Below, one piece after another: positions 26,991-36,420 of a stretch of DNA of 64,000 nt. Position numbers and translations under genes: made by a program. The notes beneath the pieces were generated by a model. It worked only from the letters and a program-made list of their open reading frames with translations, made no database searches and was not told the origin of the DNA. How positions within the stretch are numbered: position 1 is the stretch's first letter; each line of letters opens with the position of its first letter. Origin of the DNA: Prevotellaceae bacterium (lineage in GTDB: Bacteria > Bacteroidota > Bacteroidia > Bacteroidales > Bacteroidaceae); contig JABZKU010000003.1 of assembly GCA_015257125.1 (NCBI GenBank), positions 71,707 through 135,706 of the forward strand, in the 5' to 3' direction.

Positions 26991-27044
26991 TGCACACGGC
27001 AGAACGACATCGGCTCCCTGGAGTAAAACGCGCGCGGGCGGTAA

Positions 27045-27078
27045 AAAAAGTGGTGCACTTTACAGTGCACCACTTTTT
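27045..27078. terminator. Bidirectional terminator hairpin
   Basis: AAAAAGTGGTGCACT (27045-27059) pairs perfectly with AGTGCACCACTTTTT (27064-27078) around a 4-base loop, with an A run on one side and a T run on the other. It lies 113 bases past the stop of the C10 protease gene. Confidence 0.85.
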
Positions 27079-27190
27079 CCTATTGCGTGTGCTGCCTTAT
27101 TTTGTTCGGCAGACGAGATGTCTGCTTCAGCAGACAACGGACTTTCCCATTGCGGACAACGGAAAAGTGTCACAGTCCGACAGATTGGCT

Positions 27191-30049
27191 TCAGCGTACC
27201 ACTTTTTGTCGGAAGCCGTCGGAGGTTTCAAGAAGGAAGACTCCCTGCAGGAGCGCAAAGTCGAGCTGCACTTCCGAGCCGGTTGCCACAAAACTGCGCA
27301 AGGTTTTGCCCGCTGCCGAGTACAAGCGAACGAGGGCACCCGGTTGCACTCCGCGCAACACCAAGGTCGAACCCACCCATTGCAAGTGATGACGCGAAGC
27401 AGCGTCAGTCGGCGTAAGCGCCGTCGGACCTTTCACCGTCACACGGCATTCGGCCTTCACGCCACTGCCGTCGAGCGCCAAAGCGGTGATGGTGACGTCG
27501 CCCTTTTGCAAGGCTCTGAAACTGCCACCGCCCAGCATGTCGACAATACCCGGCTCGCTCAACTGCCAAGTCAACTGCTGACCGGCTGTGGCCGGCAAGA
27601 CACTTGCCTTTAGGTTGAAGATTTCGTCCACACGCACCGTGAGTTTCGTCGAATCCAGTACGACCTGCGCGGCCTTCGGCACGACGGGTACAACAGGAGG
27701 TTGGGGCGTGGGCGGCACGATGGGCTGTACCGGCGTATCGGGCGAGGTGTTCTCGTCACTCTTCACCATCATCAACTGCGCACGGGGCGAATCGTTCGTC
27801 CAGATCTCACGACGGCCGTTGCCCTGCTCAATTTCCACATGCACCTCGTAGCGGCATCCCGGCTTCAGGCGCGAGACGTCGATTTTGGCCGCCGTCTTTT
27901 GTTCCGGATTGTGCACGAAGGGCCGCAAACTCACGTTGCTTGCCACACCGGCATCGACCGATTCGCCCGTTTCGGGGCAGTACAAGCGGTAGAACACGCG
28001 TCCCCAGTAGGATTTGCGCTGGTCACCGCGCACCTCGGTGTGGATGCGCATGGAGAGATCGCGGTCTTTGTCGACATCAAAGATTTGTTCGTTCACGACT
28101 TTGCCGCCGACCATGAAATCGACATTGCGCACGAAGATTCTCAAATCAGGATAAGGCAACACTTCGATTTCGAAATCTCGATCGGCACCGAGCGGAATGA
28201 GTTGCTTCTCCTTCGTGTTGGTCGTTTCCAATACCAATTTCAGTTTGTAGCGGCCGGCCGCCATCTCGTGATTACCCGCTTTGTCTCCATAGTTGGTGGG
28301 GAAATCCACCGCCACCTGCGTATCGGCCAAACGGCGGAAGGAGACAATGCTGCTCGGTCTGAAGGGCGCCACGTATTCTGCACCACCGTTCACCGGCGTG
28401 AACACCATTTTCAAGTTGCCGTGCACCTCGTCGACATTCGGATTGCGCACGGTGAAAGTCAACAGCGCCGGATCGCCCGAACCGGCATAGGCCGGGAAGA
28501 GCAATTCGGGGTCGCGACACACACTCAGCGCGCCGCCGGTGATTTCGTCCTCCACCGTCAGTTTACCACCTGCCACCGACAATTTCATGCGGTTGGCATA
28601 TCTGATCGGATACCACGGCTTGTAGGTGTGGGGGTTGCGCGCCACGAGTTCGCGGCACACAGGTACTAAAAGATAGTTGCCCTCGGGCACTCCGGAAAGG
28701 TCGATATCGTCCATTTCCAAGTTCCACGTGTTGAAAATACTGCTCCACAACGTGCTGTCGTTGCGGAACGGGATCAGTTTCACGGTGCGTCCTTCGGCAT
28801 CATTCACCGCAAAACCCACCTGACCGCAGAAACGGCCGAACTCGCCGTTGATGGAATTGTAAGACCCCGCCGTGATCTTGGCGGCGAAACGCGTGGTGGG
28901 CTTTCCCTCACGCGGCTCAAATTCGAACGCCGTGTTCTTGCGTGCGCCGAGCACGCGCAACGGCGTGGGGAAATCAGGGTACTTCCCGTTCTTCGGGTGC
29001 GCCATCAGCGCCACTTGGTTCTCCCAAAACTGCCCGTTTCCCATGAACGGGCCGGGGAGCGGCGTGGTGATGGTGTTGATGTCATAATATCCGTCACCCT
29101 GTCCGTCCCAACCGAAGTTGGCATGCACGAATCCGCGGCGATCATAGCCGTCATAGACGAACGCGTGCACACCGCCGCACATCATCACGGGGTAGCCGTC
29201 GGAGATTTCTTGCAGAATGGCTTCGCGAAACTCGTCGGCTTTCATGCGGTCTCGGTGCAAAAGACGCGTGGTGTAGCCGAAATCGTTTTGCAACGCGTCG
29301 AGCGTGTATTCGATGTTCGACGGACTCGCCTGCGTGCCGAAGGTGATGCGAATCGCCCTGCCCACATCCAGCAACAAACGGCCTACCGCCGCCGCGGCCC
29401 GCGTGGAGTTCATCTGCTCGCGCGTGCCTTTCATCAAGTCCCAGAGATAGGTGGGCGAAGTGTCGGCTTCGTCGCCTTCCGAACGCACATAGAGCGACGG
29501 GCGTTGGAGCGGCCACTTGTAGAAATAGATGAACTGCGCCGCGGCTGTGGCCACACATCCGGTGTAGGTGGGTTTCCCGCCCACGCGAGGTGTCTTGCTG
29601 TTGTAGGGATAGCTCTGCCCCCACTGTGCATCGATGAGCGGTTCGACATAGCGCCGCAGGTGCTTCGGCGCAGTCGCCGCCGGTTGCTGTCCGGCGCGCA
29701 CCTGTCGTACCGTCTCGGTGTACTGTTGCAACAAAGCGTGTACCTGCGGCGGGAGCGATTCGGCCTTGCCGGTCGTCAGGCGGCCGTAGCCTACCACTTC
29801 GTTCATGCGGCTTTCGCCGGAAACGATGACAAAGCGCTGTTCGTCCTTACCGACGAAAAGATGATAGGCCGGTGCTTCGTCGGCCACCGCACCGCGCACG
29901 GCAGGCGCCCCGAGGGGAATGGGGTGGCTCAGATAGTTGCGCGCAATAGCGGCCGCTTGCCGGCGATCGACCGGATCGGCCTGCGCCGTTGTCGCCACAA
30001 AACTGAGGGCGGCCACGGCGAGCGCAAAAGAAAGGGGTTGTTTGAACAT
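27191..30049 (-). CDS. Secreted C10 family (streptopain-like) cysteine protease
   Basis: A 952-residue exported protease of MEROPS family C10. A signal peptide (FALAVAALSFVATTAQA) is followed by the Spi-type propeptide (AYHLFVGKDEQRFVIVSGES; MNEVVGYGRL). The papain-like domain has the nucleophile Cys165 in PTYTGCVATAAAQ and the catalytic His295 in CGGVHAFVYDGYD, then FVHANFGWDGQGDGYY. Behind it lie several beta-sandwich regions, a BIG2-like domain (about residues 800-880, with PATAGQQLTWQLSEPGIVDM) and a short sorting-type C-terminus (GALVRLYSAAGKTLR). Prolonged Ig-like tails are known in oral Bacteroidales C10 proteases such as interpain and periodontain. It is downstream of a second secreted protein with the same type of C-terminal region, and both are likely surface or secreted by type IX. 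The start at 30049 fits the signal peptide. Confidence 0.9.
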   Translation of the reverse strand: MFKQPLSFALAVAALSFVATTAQADPVDRRQAAAIARNYLSHPIPLGAPAVRGAVADEAPAYHLFVGKDEQRFVIVSGESRMNEVVGYGRLTTGKAESLPPQVHALLQQYTETVRQVRAGQQPAATAPKHLRRYVEPLIDAQWGQSYPYNSKTPRVGGKPTYTGCVATAAAQFIYFYKWPLQRPSLYVRSEGDEADTSPTYLWDLMKGTREQMNSTRAAAAVGRLLLDVGRAIRITFGTQASPSNIEYTLDALQNDFGYTTRLLHRDRMKADEFREAILQEISDGYPVMMCGGVHAFVYDGYDRRGFVHANFGWDGQGDGYYDINTITTPLPGPFMGNGQFWENQVALMAHPKNGKYPDFPTPLRVLGARKNTAFEFEPREGKPTTRFAAKITAGSYNSINGEFGRFCGQVGFAVNDAEGRTVKLIPFRNDSTLWSSIFNTWNLEMDDIDLSGVPEGNYLLVPVCRELVARNPHTYKPWYPIRYANRMKLSVAGGKLTVEDEITGGALSVCRDPELLFPAYAGSGDPALLTFTVRNPNVDEVHGNLKMVFTPVNGGAEYVAPFRPSSIVSFRRLADTQVAVDFPTNYGDKAGNHEMAAGRYKLKLVLETTNTKEKQLIPLGADRDFEIEVLPYPDLRIFVRNVDFMVGGKVVNEQIFDVDKDRDLSMRIHTEVRGDQRKSYWGRVFYRLYCPETGESVDAGVASNVSLRPFVHNPEQKTAAKIDVSRLKPGCRYEVHVEIEQGNGRREIWTNDSPRAQLMMVKSDENTSPDTPVQPIVPPTPQPPVVPVVPKAAQVVLDSTKLTVRVDEIFNLKASVLPATAGQQLTWQLSEPGIVDMLGGGSFRALQKGDVTITALALDGSGVKAECRVTVKGPTALTPTDAASRHHLQWVGSTLVLRGVQPGALVRLYSAAGKTLRSFVATGSEVQLDFALLQGVFLLETSDGFRQKVVR

Positions 30050-30092
30050 AAGTCGGAGAGATTGATGCTTCAAGTCAGAGAAGAGGCGGACG

Positions 30093-31808
30093 TCAGTCCA
30101 CCACATTGAATCGACGGTTGCCCACCACGACCAACCACATGGGCGATGTGCCGACACGGAGGCGCAGGAGCTCACCGCGCGTGCGGGCTATGGCTTTTTG
30201 GCGACCGGAGAGATCGTAGACCACCACACGTTGTCCGGCGGGGGCGCCGGCGATCACGAGGAAAGCCCCGTCACGGCGCACGCTCATGGCCTTATTCGGG
30301 CGCTCGATGGCCGTGGGGCCGAGTACGCGCACCACACAGCGCGCCACTACGGCGTGGGCATCATCGGCACGCACCGTGATGATCGTCTCGCCCGGACGCA
30401 GGGCGCGGAACTGCCCCGCGGCCTCCATGCTCACCACACTCTTGTCGGCCACTTCCCACACCAAACGGCTCTTGGCCTCGAGGGGGAGTATTTGCGGGCG
30501 CAGCGTGAAGACGCTGTCGATCTGCGGTTTCAGCGAATCGGGCAGCACAATTTGTTGCACATCGGGCACGGGAGCGGGATCCACTTCGAAAGGCTGCAGT
30601 TGCTCGCCCACCGCGCAACGCTCGGCATTGACGATTTCGCGCGTGTCGGGGTCGATGAGCAGCGCCACCACGTGCAGGTTGCGGTTTTGCTTCACATAAC
30701 GATAGGGCTTGGTCTGCCCCAAATTGCCGAAACGGTGGCTGTGTTCGTAGAGGGTGTCGAGCTGCATCTGCTCGGGCAGGCTGCCCGCGATGCCATAGCG
30801 CACCCCGGCGGCCGAAACCACCACATCGTTGTAGGCCAAACCGCGCATATCGCTACCGCCGGTGTAGAAGACTTGCATCTCGGGCACGCTGTTTTTCCAC
30901 CTCGGATCGCCCGCTGCGTTGTTAAATTGCACAAAGTATGGATGCTTGAGGCTGTCGGCCGTCAACACATAGGCCAAACGGTATTTGTTCTTCGCCACCG
31001 GGCAGCGATAGACGGTGGCACTGCGCACGTCCACGCTTTTGCGGTCGGCCGACCACGCCGCTTGCACCTTGAGTTGCACAGCGGTTTGCGCACCGGAGGC
31101 TTTTTCCACATCGGCAAGCAGGCCAAAGGGCTGTTCCTCCGTGCCACTGTTGCCGAAATAGGGAGAAACATTGTGGCTACCGTTGAGCACGATTTTGGGG
31201 CGGCCGGGGAAGAGGCGAAACACCTCGTAATAATCGCCCGTGCCCAAAGCGTCGCCATCGTGTGCCGCCAGTCCGATGTAACGATCGGCCGCCACGCGGT
31301 TCAAATGCTCCAGCGAGGCGATGCCCGGCGGGCAATTCGGACACCACATGCCCGTGAGGTCCTCGACCACGGCCTTGCGCCACACCGGACGCGTGAGGGT
31401 GTAGCGTTTGCTGCTGCTCATCGGGAAGGAGTTGCGGTTGGGTTCACCGTCGACTCTCACAATTGTCACCATGAACTCATCGACCCCGGGGCGGGCTGCG
31501 GGCGGAACATCTACCGTCAACGTGGCGGCGTCGTTGTAGGTCAACGGCTTTTCGAGTTCTAAGACGTGCTCTTCGCCGGTGACGCCACCGATAGTCAGCG
31601 TGTAGCTCACGCGCTTTACTTCCCTTCTCTTCTCCCAGTTGTTGAGCAACACACGGGCTTGCCCTTGCTGCCCGGGAGCAACATAGACCTTGTTGGCCAC
31701 CGCGCAACTCACATTCTGTGCAGAGAGTTGAAAAACAATGGAATAGAACAACATCACCGCCGCGAAGAGCCGCCACGACGGAGAGGAGGTGCGAAAGACG
31801 TTTTGCAT
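30093..31808 (-). CDS. Secreted Omp28-like protein with thioredoxin CxxC and Ig-like tail
   Basis: A 571-residue exported protein with an N-terminal signal (residues 12-30). The first 140 residues form beta-sandwich strands. Then comes a thioredoxin-like segment with Cys156 and Cys159 (VVEDLTGMWCPNCPPGIASL), followed by IGLAAHDGD and a GRPKIVLNG block, the form seen in Omp28-type proteins. A BIG2-like domain (LPLEAKSRLVWEVADKSVV) and a sorting-type C-terminus (RVVVYDLSGRQKAIART) close it. The C-terminal third has the same two-domain pattern as the C10 protease 43 bases downstream. A plausible role is a redox or folding helper for secreted proteins, but a pure surface role is equally possible. 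It leads the two-gene operon from a TAACTTTG promoter. Confidence 0.78.
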   Translation of the reverse strand: MQNVFRTSSPSWRLFAAVMLFYSIVFQLSAQNVSCAVANKVYVAPGQQGQARVLLNNWEKRREVKRVSYTLTIGGVTGEEHVLELEKPLTYNDAATLTVDVPPAARPGVDEFMVTIVRVDGEPNRNSFPMSSSKRYTLTRPVWRKAVVEDLTGMWCPNCPPGIASLEHLNRVAADRYIGLAAHDGDALGTGDYYEVFRLFPGRPKIVLNGSHNVSPYFGNSGTEEQPFGLLADVEKASGAQTAVQLKVQAAWSADRKSVDVRSATVYRCPVAKNKYRLAYVLTADSLKHPYFVQFNNAAGDPRWKNSVPEMQVFYTGGSDMRGLAYNDVVVSAAGVRYGIAGSLPEQMQLDTLYEHSHRFGNLGQTKPYRYVKQNRNLHVVALLIDPDTREIVNAERCAVGEQLQPFEVDPAPVPDVQQIVLPDSLKPQIDSVFTLRPQILPLEAKSRLVWEVADKSVVSMEAAGQFRALRPGETIITVRADDAHAVVARCVVRVLGPTAIERPNKAMSVRRDGAFLVIAGAPAGQRVVVYDLSGRQKAIARTRGELLRLRVGTSPMWLVVVGNRRFNVVD

Positions 31809-31847
31809 TTTTGTTTTATAGCGAAGGTATTAAATAGACTGATGATG

Positions 31848-31855
31848 CAAAGTTA
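31848..31855 (-). promoter_or_regulatory. Promoter -7 box of the secreted-protein operon
   Basis: On the minus strand this reads TAACTTTG, 40 bases before the start of the Omp28-like gene. No -33 TTTG is evident. Confidence 0.6.
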
Positions 31856-31935
31856 CGATATTATGCTACACGAAATGAGAATATAAGGAGTTTTATACCG
31901 CTCGCGCCTTATCTCTCGTCGAACTCCGTTTGCGC

Positions 31936-32020
31936 GAATCAAAAGTGGACAACTTTTGCGAAAAAGCAGTGCACTTTTTCTCGAAAATGGAGCACTTTCG
32001 AAGAGAAGTCCACCCTTTTC
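31936..32020 (+). repeat. ACTTTTC array upstream of system 1
   Basis: Four loosely alike units at steps of about 18-22 bases: GTGGACAACTTTTGCG, AGTGCACTTTTTCTCG, GGAGCACTTTCGAAG and GTCCACCCTTTTCC. The first and last units (AAAAGTGGAC and GTCCACCCTTTT) are also a loose inverted pair. It is similar in core and spacing to the arrays at 18672-18740 and 55497-55560, but no GGTGAAGGCAAA element is next to it. Confidence 0.4.
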
Positions 32021-32177
32021 CATTCCCTCCCCGCGTCTACGACGTAAGCACCGAGCTGAAAGAATGAAGTTTGCACGCCAACGAGTGAGGATAAAATAGG
32101 ATGGCAGAAATAAAGCGGGATAAACAAGGAGGTCTTAAAAATGTTGAGAATTATTCTGTGCTCTCAATTCTAATCAG

Positions 32178-32185
32178 TACCTTTG
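32178..32185 (+). promoter_or_regulatory. Promoter -7 box of type I system 1
   Basis: TACCTTTG, matching TAnnTTTG, 155 bases before hsdM1. TTCTG lies near the -33 position, a partial match. Confidence 0.6.
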
Positions 32186-32340
32186 TAAATTGGAGATTGC
32201 TACCAACAGACAAACATCCGTATTGCTTGAACCGAGTCACAAGCAACTGGAACCGGTTAGGGAAATGGAATGAATGAGCGTAAGCCCCCTGCTATACCGT
32301 TTCCGAAGTTTCCTTTCTCTACACATGTAACATAACTGCA

Positions 32341-35163
32341 GTGAACAAGCAACAACTAGCCAATAGGATATGGGCATCGGCCAATAAGATGCGCTCAAAA
32401 ATAGAAGCCAATGAATATAAAGACTATATTCTTGGTTTTATTTTTTATAAATTCCTTTCAGAACAAGAGATTAAGTTCTTTCTCAGTAAGAAACTTCTCA
32501 GAGAAAGGTTTCGAGAAGTGCTAACCGAGGAACAGCCGAAATTCGTGCAACTCGCACAGCGCAATCTTGGCTACTTCATCCCTTACGAATATCTATACTC
32601 TACGTGGTTAGAAGCGGGGCACGACTTTTCTGTAGCCAACGTCCGCGACGCTCTCTCTGCATTCAATCGACTGCTTATCCCTATCCCTGAACAGGCAGAC
32701 CACCAAACGAAAGCGGATATTGAGAAAAAGCGCAAAGTCTTTGCAGACATTTTCGAGACACTCCATGGAGGATTGAAGAACTTAGGAGGTTCAGAGGGAG
32801 AACAAACGACCGCTGTACGCAATCTTCTCGCACTGATCAGAGATATTCCCATGGACGCTAAGCAAGACTATGACGTGCTGGGCTTCATCTACGAATATCT
32901 CATCAGTCAGTTTGCAGCAAATGCGGGTAAAAAGGCCGGGGAATTCTATACACCACACGAAGTGTCGGTGCTCATGTCTGAAATTATAGCCTATCATCTC
33001 AGAGGGAGGAACAAAATAGACATCTACGATCCCACAAGTGGTTCGGGTTCGCTCTTGATCAACATCGGGCGTTCGATAGCCAAACACTTAGAAGGAGAAA
33101 GCACCATCAAGTTTTATGCGCAGGAACTGAAAAAGAACACCTTCAACCTCACGCGTATGAATCTTGTGATGCGTGGCATCACCCCCGACAACATCGTGGT
33201 GCGCAACGGCGACACCTTGAAGAGCGACTGGCCCTACTTTGAGGAAGGCGATCCCGAAGGCACTTACGAGCATCTCCTCGTAGACGCCGTGGTGAGCAAT
33301 CCGCCCTACTCTCAGAGCTGGGAACCGCCTCGTCAAGGCAAGACGGGCATTCAAATCAAGATAGACCCACGCTTTGAATATGGCATCGCCCCCAAGAGTA
33401 AGGCAGACTATGCTTTCTTGCTTCACGATCTCTATCACCTCAAGAACGATGGGGTCATGGCCATTGTCTTGCCCCATGGTGTGCTTTTCCGTGGAGCATC
33501 GGGCGACGGTTCGGAAGGCTCCATCCGCGAACAGCTCATTGAAAACAACCATATAGACACCATCATCGGACTGCCTGCCGACATTTTCTTTGGCACCGGT
33601 ATCCCTACGATTATCATCATTCTGCGCAAAGACCGCCAAGAGAATAATGTTCTTTTCATCGATGCCTCACGCGGATTCACCAAGGAGGGCAAAAAGAACA
33701 AACTGCGTGCCTCAGACATTCGCCGCATCGTAGACACCCATATCCGACGTTGCGACGTCGACGGCTTCGCGCGCGTGGTGGCAAAGGAGGAAATCAGACA
33801 AAATGGCTACAACCTCAATATCCCGCGCTACATCAATGCTGCAGAAGCTCCTGAATCGTGGGACATGCACTCCATCTTGTTTGGCGGTGTGCCTCGCGCA
33901 GAACTCCTGCGCTTTGCTCCCTACTTTGAAGCACTGCCGGGACTAGAAACCACCCTCTTTGCGCAGACCGACACTCCCCACACACAGCTGCAGGTCGAAG
34001 ACTTGGAAGCTACCATCAGCACACATCCTGCGGTGCTCGCTTTTAGACAAAACTACCAAGCAGCCTTTGCTGAATTCCACAGTTTCCTCAAGCACGAACT
34101 TATCGAGCAGATGGAGACCATCAGCATCGCCAAAGAAGAAGAAAGCATCACGGCGCACATTTTTGAAAGTCTTGCCCAGGTGCCTTTGGTAGACCGCTAC
34201 GAAGCTTATCAGCTCTTTGCCGACCAGTGGACGAGCATTGCGCAAGGACTCGAAGTCATCCAGAGCCAAGGCTTTGGGGCCACTCGTGTGGTCGACCCTA
34301 AGATGGAGCTGAAGAAGAACAACGCAGGAGAGGAATATGAAGTGCAAAATGGCTGGGAGGGGCGCGTGCTTTCCTTCGACCTCGTGCAAGCCAAACACCT
34401 TACCGCAGAGCTGCAGACCATCGAGGCGCAGGAGCAAAGACTCGCAGAAGCCACCCATGAATTAGAAACCACCTTCGATGCGCTGGACGAAGAGGAGCGC
34501 AACGAAGTGTCCTCCGAAGAGGGGGCTTTGCAACTCAAGGAAGTAGAGCGTCGTTTGGGCGAGCTCCTCACCGAAGTGGAAACAGATGAAGTGCAGGCAC
34601 TTGAAGATTATTTGCTCTGGTCGGGCAAAAAGGAGAAAGTAGCATATATAGCAGCTCACCCTGAGGTGGACTGGCAGGCTATGGACACGGCTAAGGACGG
34701 CACTTATACTGTCAAGGCGGTGAAGGCGCGCATTGACACTTTGCGCAGGGCTTACCCCTTTGAGGAGGAGACCACCGAGGCACAACTCATCCGCATCACC
34801 CATCTTTCGGCAGAAATCAAACAGTTGGCAGCTGACATCAAGAGCAATAAGGCACAACTCATAGAGCGCACCAAGGAGGTCATCGAGCAGCAACTTTCAG
34901 ACGAAGATATCCTAGCCTTGCTCTCTGCGCAATGGATAGATTCGCTCTACTACAAACTTGGGGAACTCCCACAGCGTGTGATCAGTGACTTGGTGCAACA
35001 GCTCAAAGACTTGGTGGCAAAATACGATACCACCCTTATGGACGTGGAGCGCGACATCCGGGAAGCCTCGGCTTCGCTTGCCACGATGATCGACGAACTC
35101 ACAGGTTCGGCTCACGACCTCGACGCTCTCGCTGAATTTAAGAAACTCTTGCTCAACGCTTAA
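32341..35163 (+). CDS. hsdM: Type I restriction-modification methyltransferase subunit HsdM (system 1)
   Basis: A 940-residue N6-adenine methyltransferase subunit. The start is GTG at 32341, where the conserved opening begins (NKQQLANRIWASANKMRSK, then EYKDYILGFIFYKFLS). The HsdM N-terminal helical domain is followed by FYTPHEVSVLMSEI, SAM-binding motif I DPTSGSGSLLI near residue 230, catalytic motif IV NPPYS near 320, and HGVLFRGASGDGSEGSIRE. After residue 500 there is a large extension rich in Glu, Gln, Leu and Lys with coiled-coil runs (ELQTIEAQEQRLAEATHELE; EERNEVSSEEG) and a second helical part, making it far longer than the usual 500-odd residues. It is the first gene of hsdM-hsdS-hsdR (gaps of 8 and 22 bases). 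It modifies the same site that HsdR cuts away from. Confidence 0.95.
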   Translation: MNKQQLANRIWASANKMRSKIEANEYKDYILGFIFYKFLSEQEIKFFLSKKLLRERFREVLTEEQPKFVQLAQRNLGYFIPYEYLYSTWLEAGHDFSVANVRDALSAFNRLLIPIPEQADHQTKADIEKKRKVFADIFETLHGGLKNLGGSEGEQTTAVRNLLALIRDIPMDAKQDYDVLGFIYEYLISQFAANAGKKAGEFYTPHEVSVLMSEIIAYHLRGRNKIDIYDPTSGSGSLLINIGRSIAKHLEGESTIKFYAQELKKNTFNLTRMNLVMRGITPDNIVVRNGDTLKSDWPYFEEGDPEGTYEHLLVDAVVSNPPYSQSWEPPRQGKTGIQIKIDPRFEYGIAPKSKADYAFLLHDLYHLKNDGVMAIVLPHGVLFRGASGDGSEGSIREQLIENNHIDTIIGLPADIFFGTGIPTIIIILRKDRQENNVLFIDASRGFTKEGKKNKLRASDIRRIVDTHIRRCDVDGFARVVAKEEIRQNGYNLNIPRYINAAEAPESWDMHSILFGGVPRAELLRFAPYFEALPGLETTLFAQTDTPHTQLQVEDLEATISTHPAVLAFRQNYQAAFAEFHSFLKHELIEQMETISIAKEEESITAHIFESLAQVPLVDRYEAYQLFADQWTSIAQGLEVIQSQGFGATRVVDPKMELKKNNAGEEYEVQNGWEGRVLSFDLVQAKHLTAELQTIEAQEQRLAEATHELETTFDALDEEERNEVSSEEGALQLKEVERRLGELLTEVETDEVQALEDYLLWSGKKEKVAYIAAHPEVDWQAMDTAKDGTYTVKAVKARIDTLRRAYPFEEETTEAQLIRITHLSAEIKQLAADIKSNKAQLIERTKEVIEQQLSDEDILALLSAQWIDSLYYKLGELPQRVISDLVQQLKDLVAKYDTTLMDVERDIREASASLATMIDELTGSAHDLDALAEFKKLLLNA

Positions 35164-35171
35164 CCCTCCGA

Positions 35172-36398
35172 ATGACAATGGAAAAAAAGAAACCAGAAAT
35201 CAGATTCAATGGATTTGAGGGAGAGTGGGAGACGGATAATGCAGTCTATATTTTCGAGACGTATTATGACAAAAATCATCCTAACCTTCCGGTGCTATCC
35301 GCATCGCAAGAGCTTGGTATGGTCATACGCGATAATGTTGGCTTTCAAGTGCAACACAACAAAGAAAATGAAGTAGGATATAAGCGAGTTCTACCTGGTC
35401 AGTTTGTGATTCACTTACGTTCATTCCAAGGTGGATTCGCACACTCTATGGTGGAAGGTATCACCTCACCAGCCTATACCGTAATGCAGTTCAAGAAATC
35501 GTCAAAGCAAGATGACATCTATTGGAAATACGTACTAACCTCTAAAACGTTTATCAAGCGATTAGAGACAGTCACCTATGGTATACGAGATGGGCGTAGT
35601 ATTAGTTTTGAAGATTTCTCAGAACTAAACTTTACATTCCCCTCCATCTCCGAGCAAGAGAAGATAGGTTTATTCCTCACGACCTTAGACAAGCTCATAG
35701 CGAAGCTCGAAGCAAAACTCGATAAGCTCCGCAAGCTCAAGCAAGCACTCCTCGAAAAGATGTTTGTAAATGTCAACAGAGGGGGGTATGAGACACCAGA
35801 AATAAGATTCAAAGGCTATACCGATAAGTGGGAAGTCAAGGAGCTGAGAAACTACTTTATAGTTGCTACTGAGAGAAACCAATCAGAAGAATACAATAAA
35901 TATGATATTTACTCAGTCTCTCGTGAATTTGGTGTAATCAACCAAATAGAATATCAAGGAAAATCCTTCGCAGGTGCTTCTCTTGCCAACTACGGTGTCG
36001 TGCAAACAGGTGATTTGGTTTACACGAAGTCGCCTCTAAAGTCCCAACCGTATGGGATTATCAAAACGAATGAAGGAGAAGCAGGAATTGTTTCTGCACT
36101 TTACGGAGTATATCATCCCAAAGAGTGTGTACATTCCCCATTCACTCAGGTTTATTTTGACTTAAATAGTAGGCTGAACAATTATCTCAGACCCTTAGTA
36201 AACAAAGGGGCAAAGAATACTCTGCTAATCAGTGATGAAGATTCTCTTAATGGTAGAGTTGCTTTCCCAAGCAAAGATGAACAAAAGGTGATTGCCCATC
36301 TTTTCAAAGAACATAGTCTTTGTGAGAGAAAGACGGAATTAAAGCTCACGAAGCTCCGCAATATAAAGCAGAGTTTGTTGCAGAAGATGTTTGCATAG
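35172..36398 (+). CDS. hsdS: Type I specificity subunit HsdS (system 1)
   Basis: A 408-residue DNA-recognition subunit with two target-recognition domains. Each half starts with a matching block (PEIRFNGFEGEWE and PEIRFKGYTDKWE), then a variable domain. Each ends in a conserved long helix (SEQEKIGLFLTTLDKLIAKL and LKQALLEKMF in the first; DEQKVIAHLFKEHSL and IKQSLLQKMF in the second). Each domain reads half of a bipartite site, and the helices set the spacing. ATG 35172 or 35178 may be used. A run of six Gs (35781-35786) marks the joint between halves. The DNA is AT-rich compared with the host, common for specificity genes, which spread by transfer. Confidence 0.93.
   Translation: MTMEKKKPEIRFNGFEGEWETDNAVYIFETYYDKNHPNLPVLSASQELGMVIRDNVGFQVQHNKENEVGYKRVLPGQFVIHLRSFQGGFAHSMVEGITSPAYTVMQFKKSSKQDDIYWKYVLTSKTFIKRLETVTYGIRDGRSISFEDFSELNFTFPSISEQEKIGLFLTTLDKLIAKLEAKLDKLRKLKQALLEKMFVNVNRGGYETPEIRFKGYTDKWEVKELRNYFIVATERNQSEEYNKYDIYSVSREFGVINQIEYQGKSFAGASLANYGVVQTGDLVYTKSPLKSQPYGIIKTNEGEAGIVSALYGVYHPKECVHSPFTQVYFDLNSRLNNYLRPLVNKGAKNTLLISDEDSLNGRVAFPSKDEQKVIAHLFKEHSLCERKTELKLTKLRNIKQSLLQKMFA
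35781..35786 (+). repeat. G6 tract at the midpoint of hsdS1
   Basis: Six Gs (codons AGA GGG GGG TAT) lie between the helix that ends half 1 and the PEIRFKGY block that starts half 2. One extra G gives GTA TGA at once, a 206-residue product. One fewer gives ATGAGACACCAGAAATAA, a 210-residue product. A slip-prone site is possible, although six bases is short for frequent slippage. Confidence 0.55.
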
Positions 36399-36420
36399 TA
36401 AATCAAAGAAAGGACGCAAG

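Larger units (their letters stand above)
26718..27190. other. Gap between HU and the C10 protease gene
   Basis: A 473-base gap that contains the HU terminator, a pair of 23-base direct repeats (26880-26990) and a hairpin (27045-27078) that probably ends the protease transcript. Overlapping short frames here do not look like proteins. Confidence 0.55.
31809..32340. other. Divergent gap before type I system 1
   Basis: A 532-base gap. The left end holds the promoter of the secreted-protein operon, the centre the ACTTTTC array (31936-32020), and the right end the hsdM1 promoter (32178-32185) and a 155-base leader with no frame of note. From about 32100 the base composition shifts to AT-rich, marking the left border of the restriction-modification block. 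Confidence 0.55.

Noticed and set aside
26852..27613. A 253-codon plus-strand frame in the gap after HU
   Set aside because: It runs through the direct repeats and a terminator hairpin and then antisense into the C10 protease gene.
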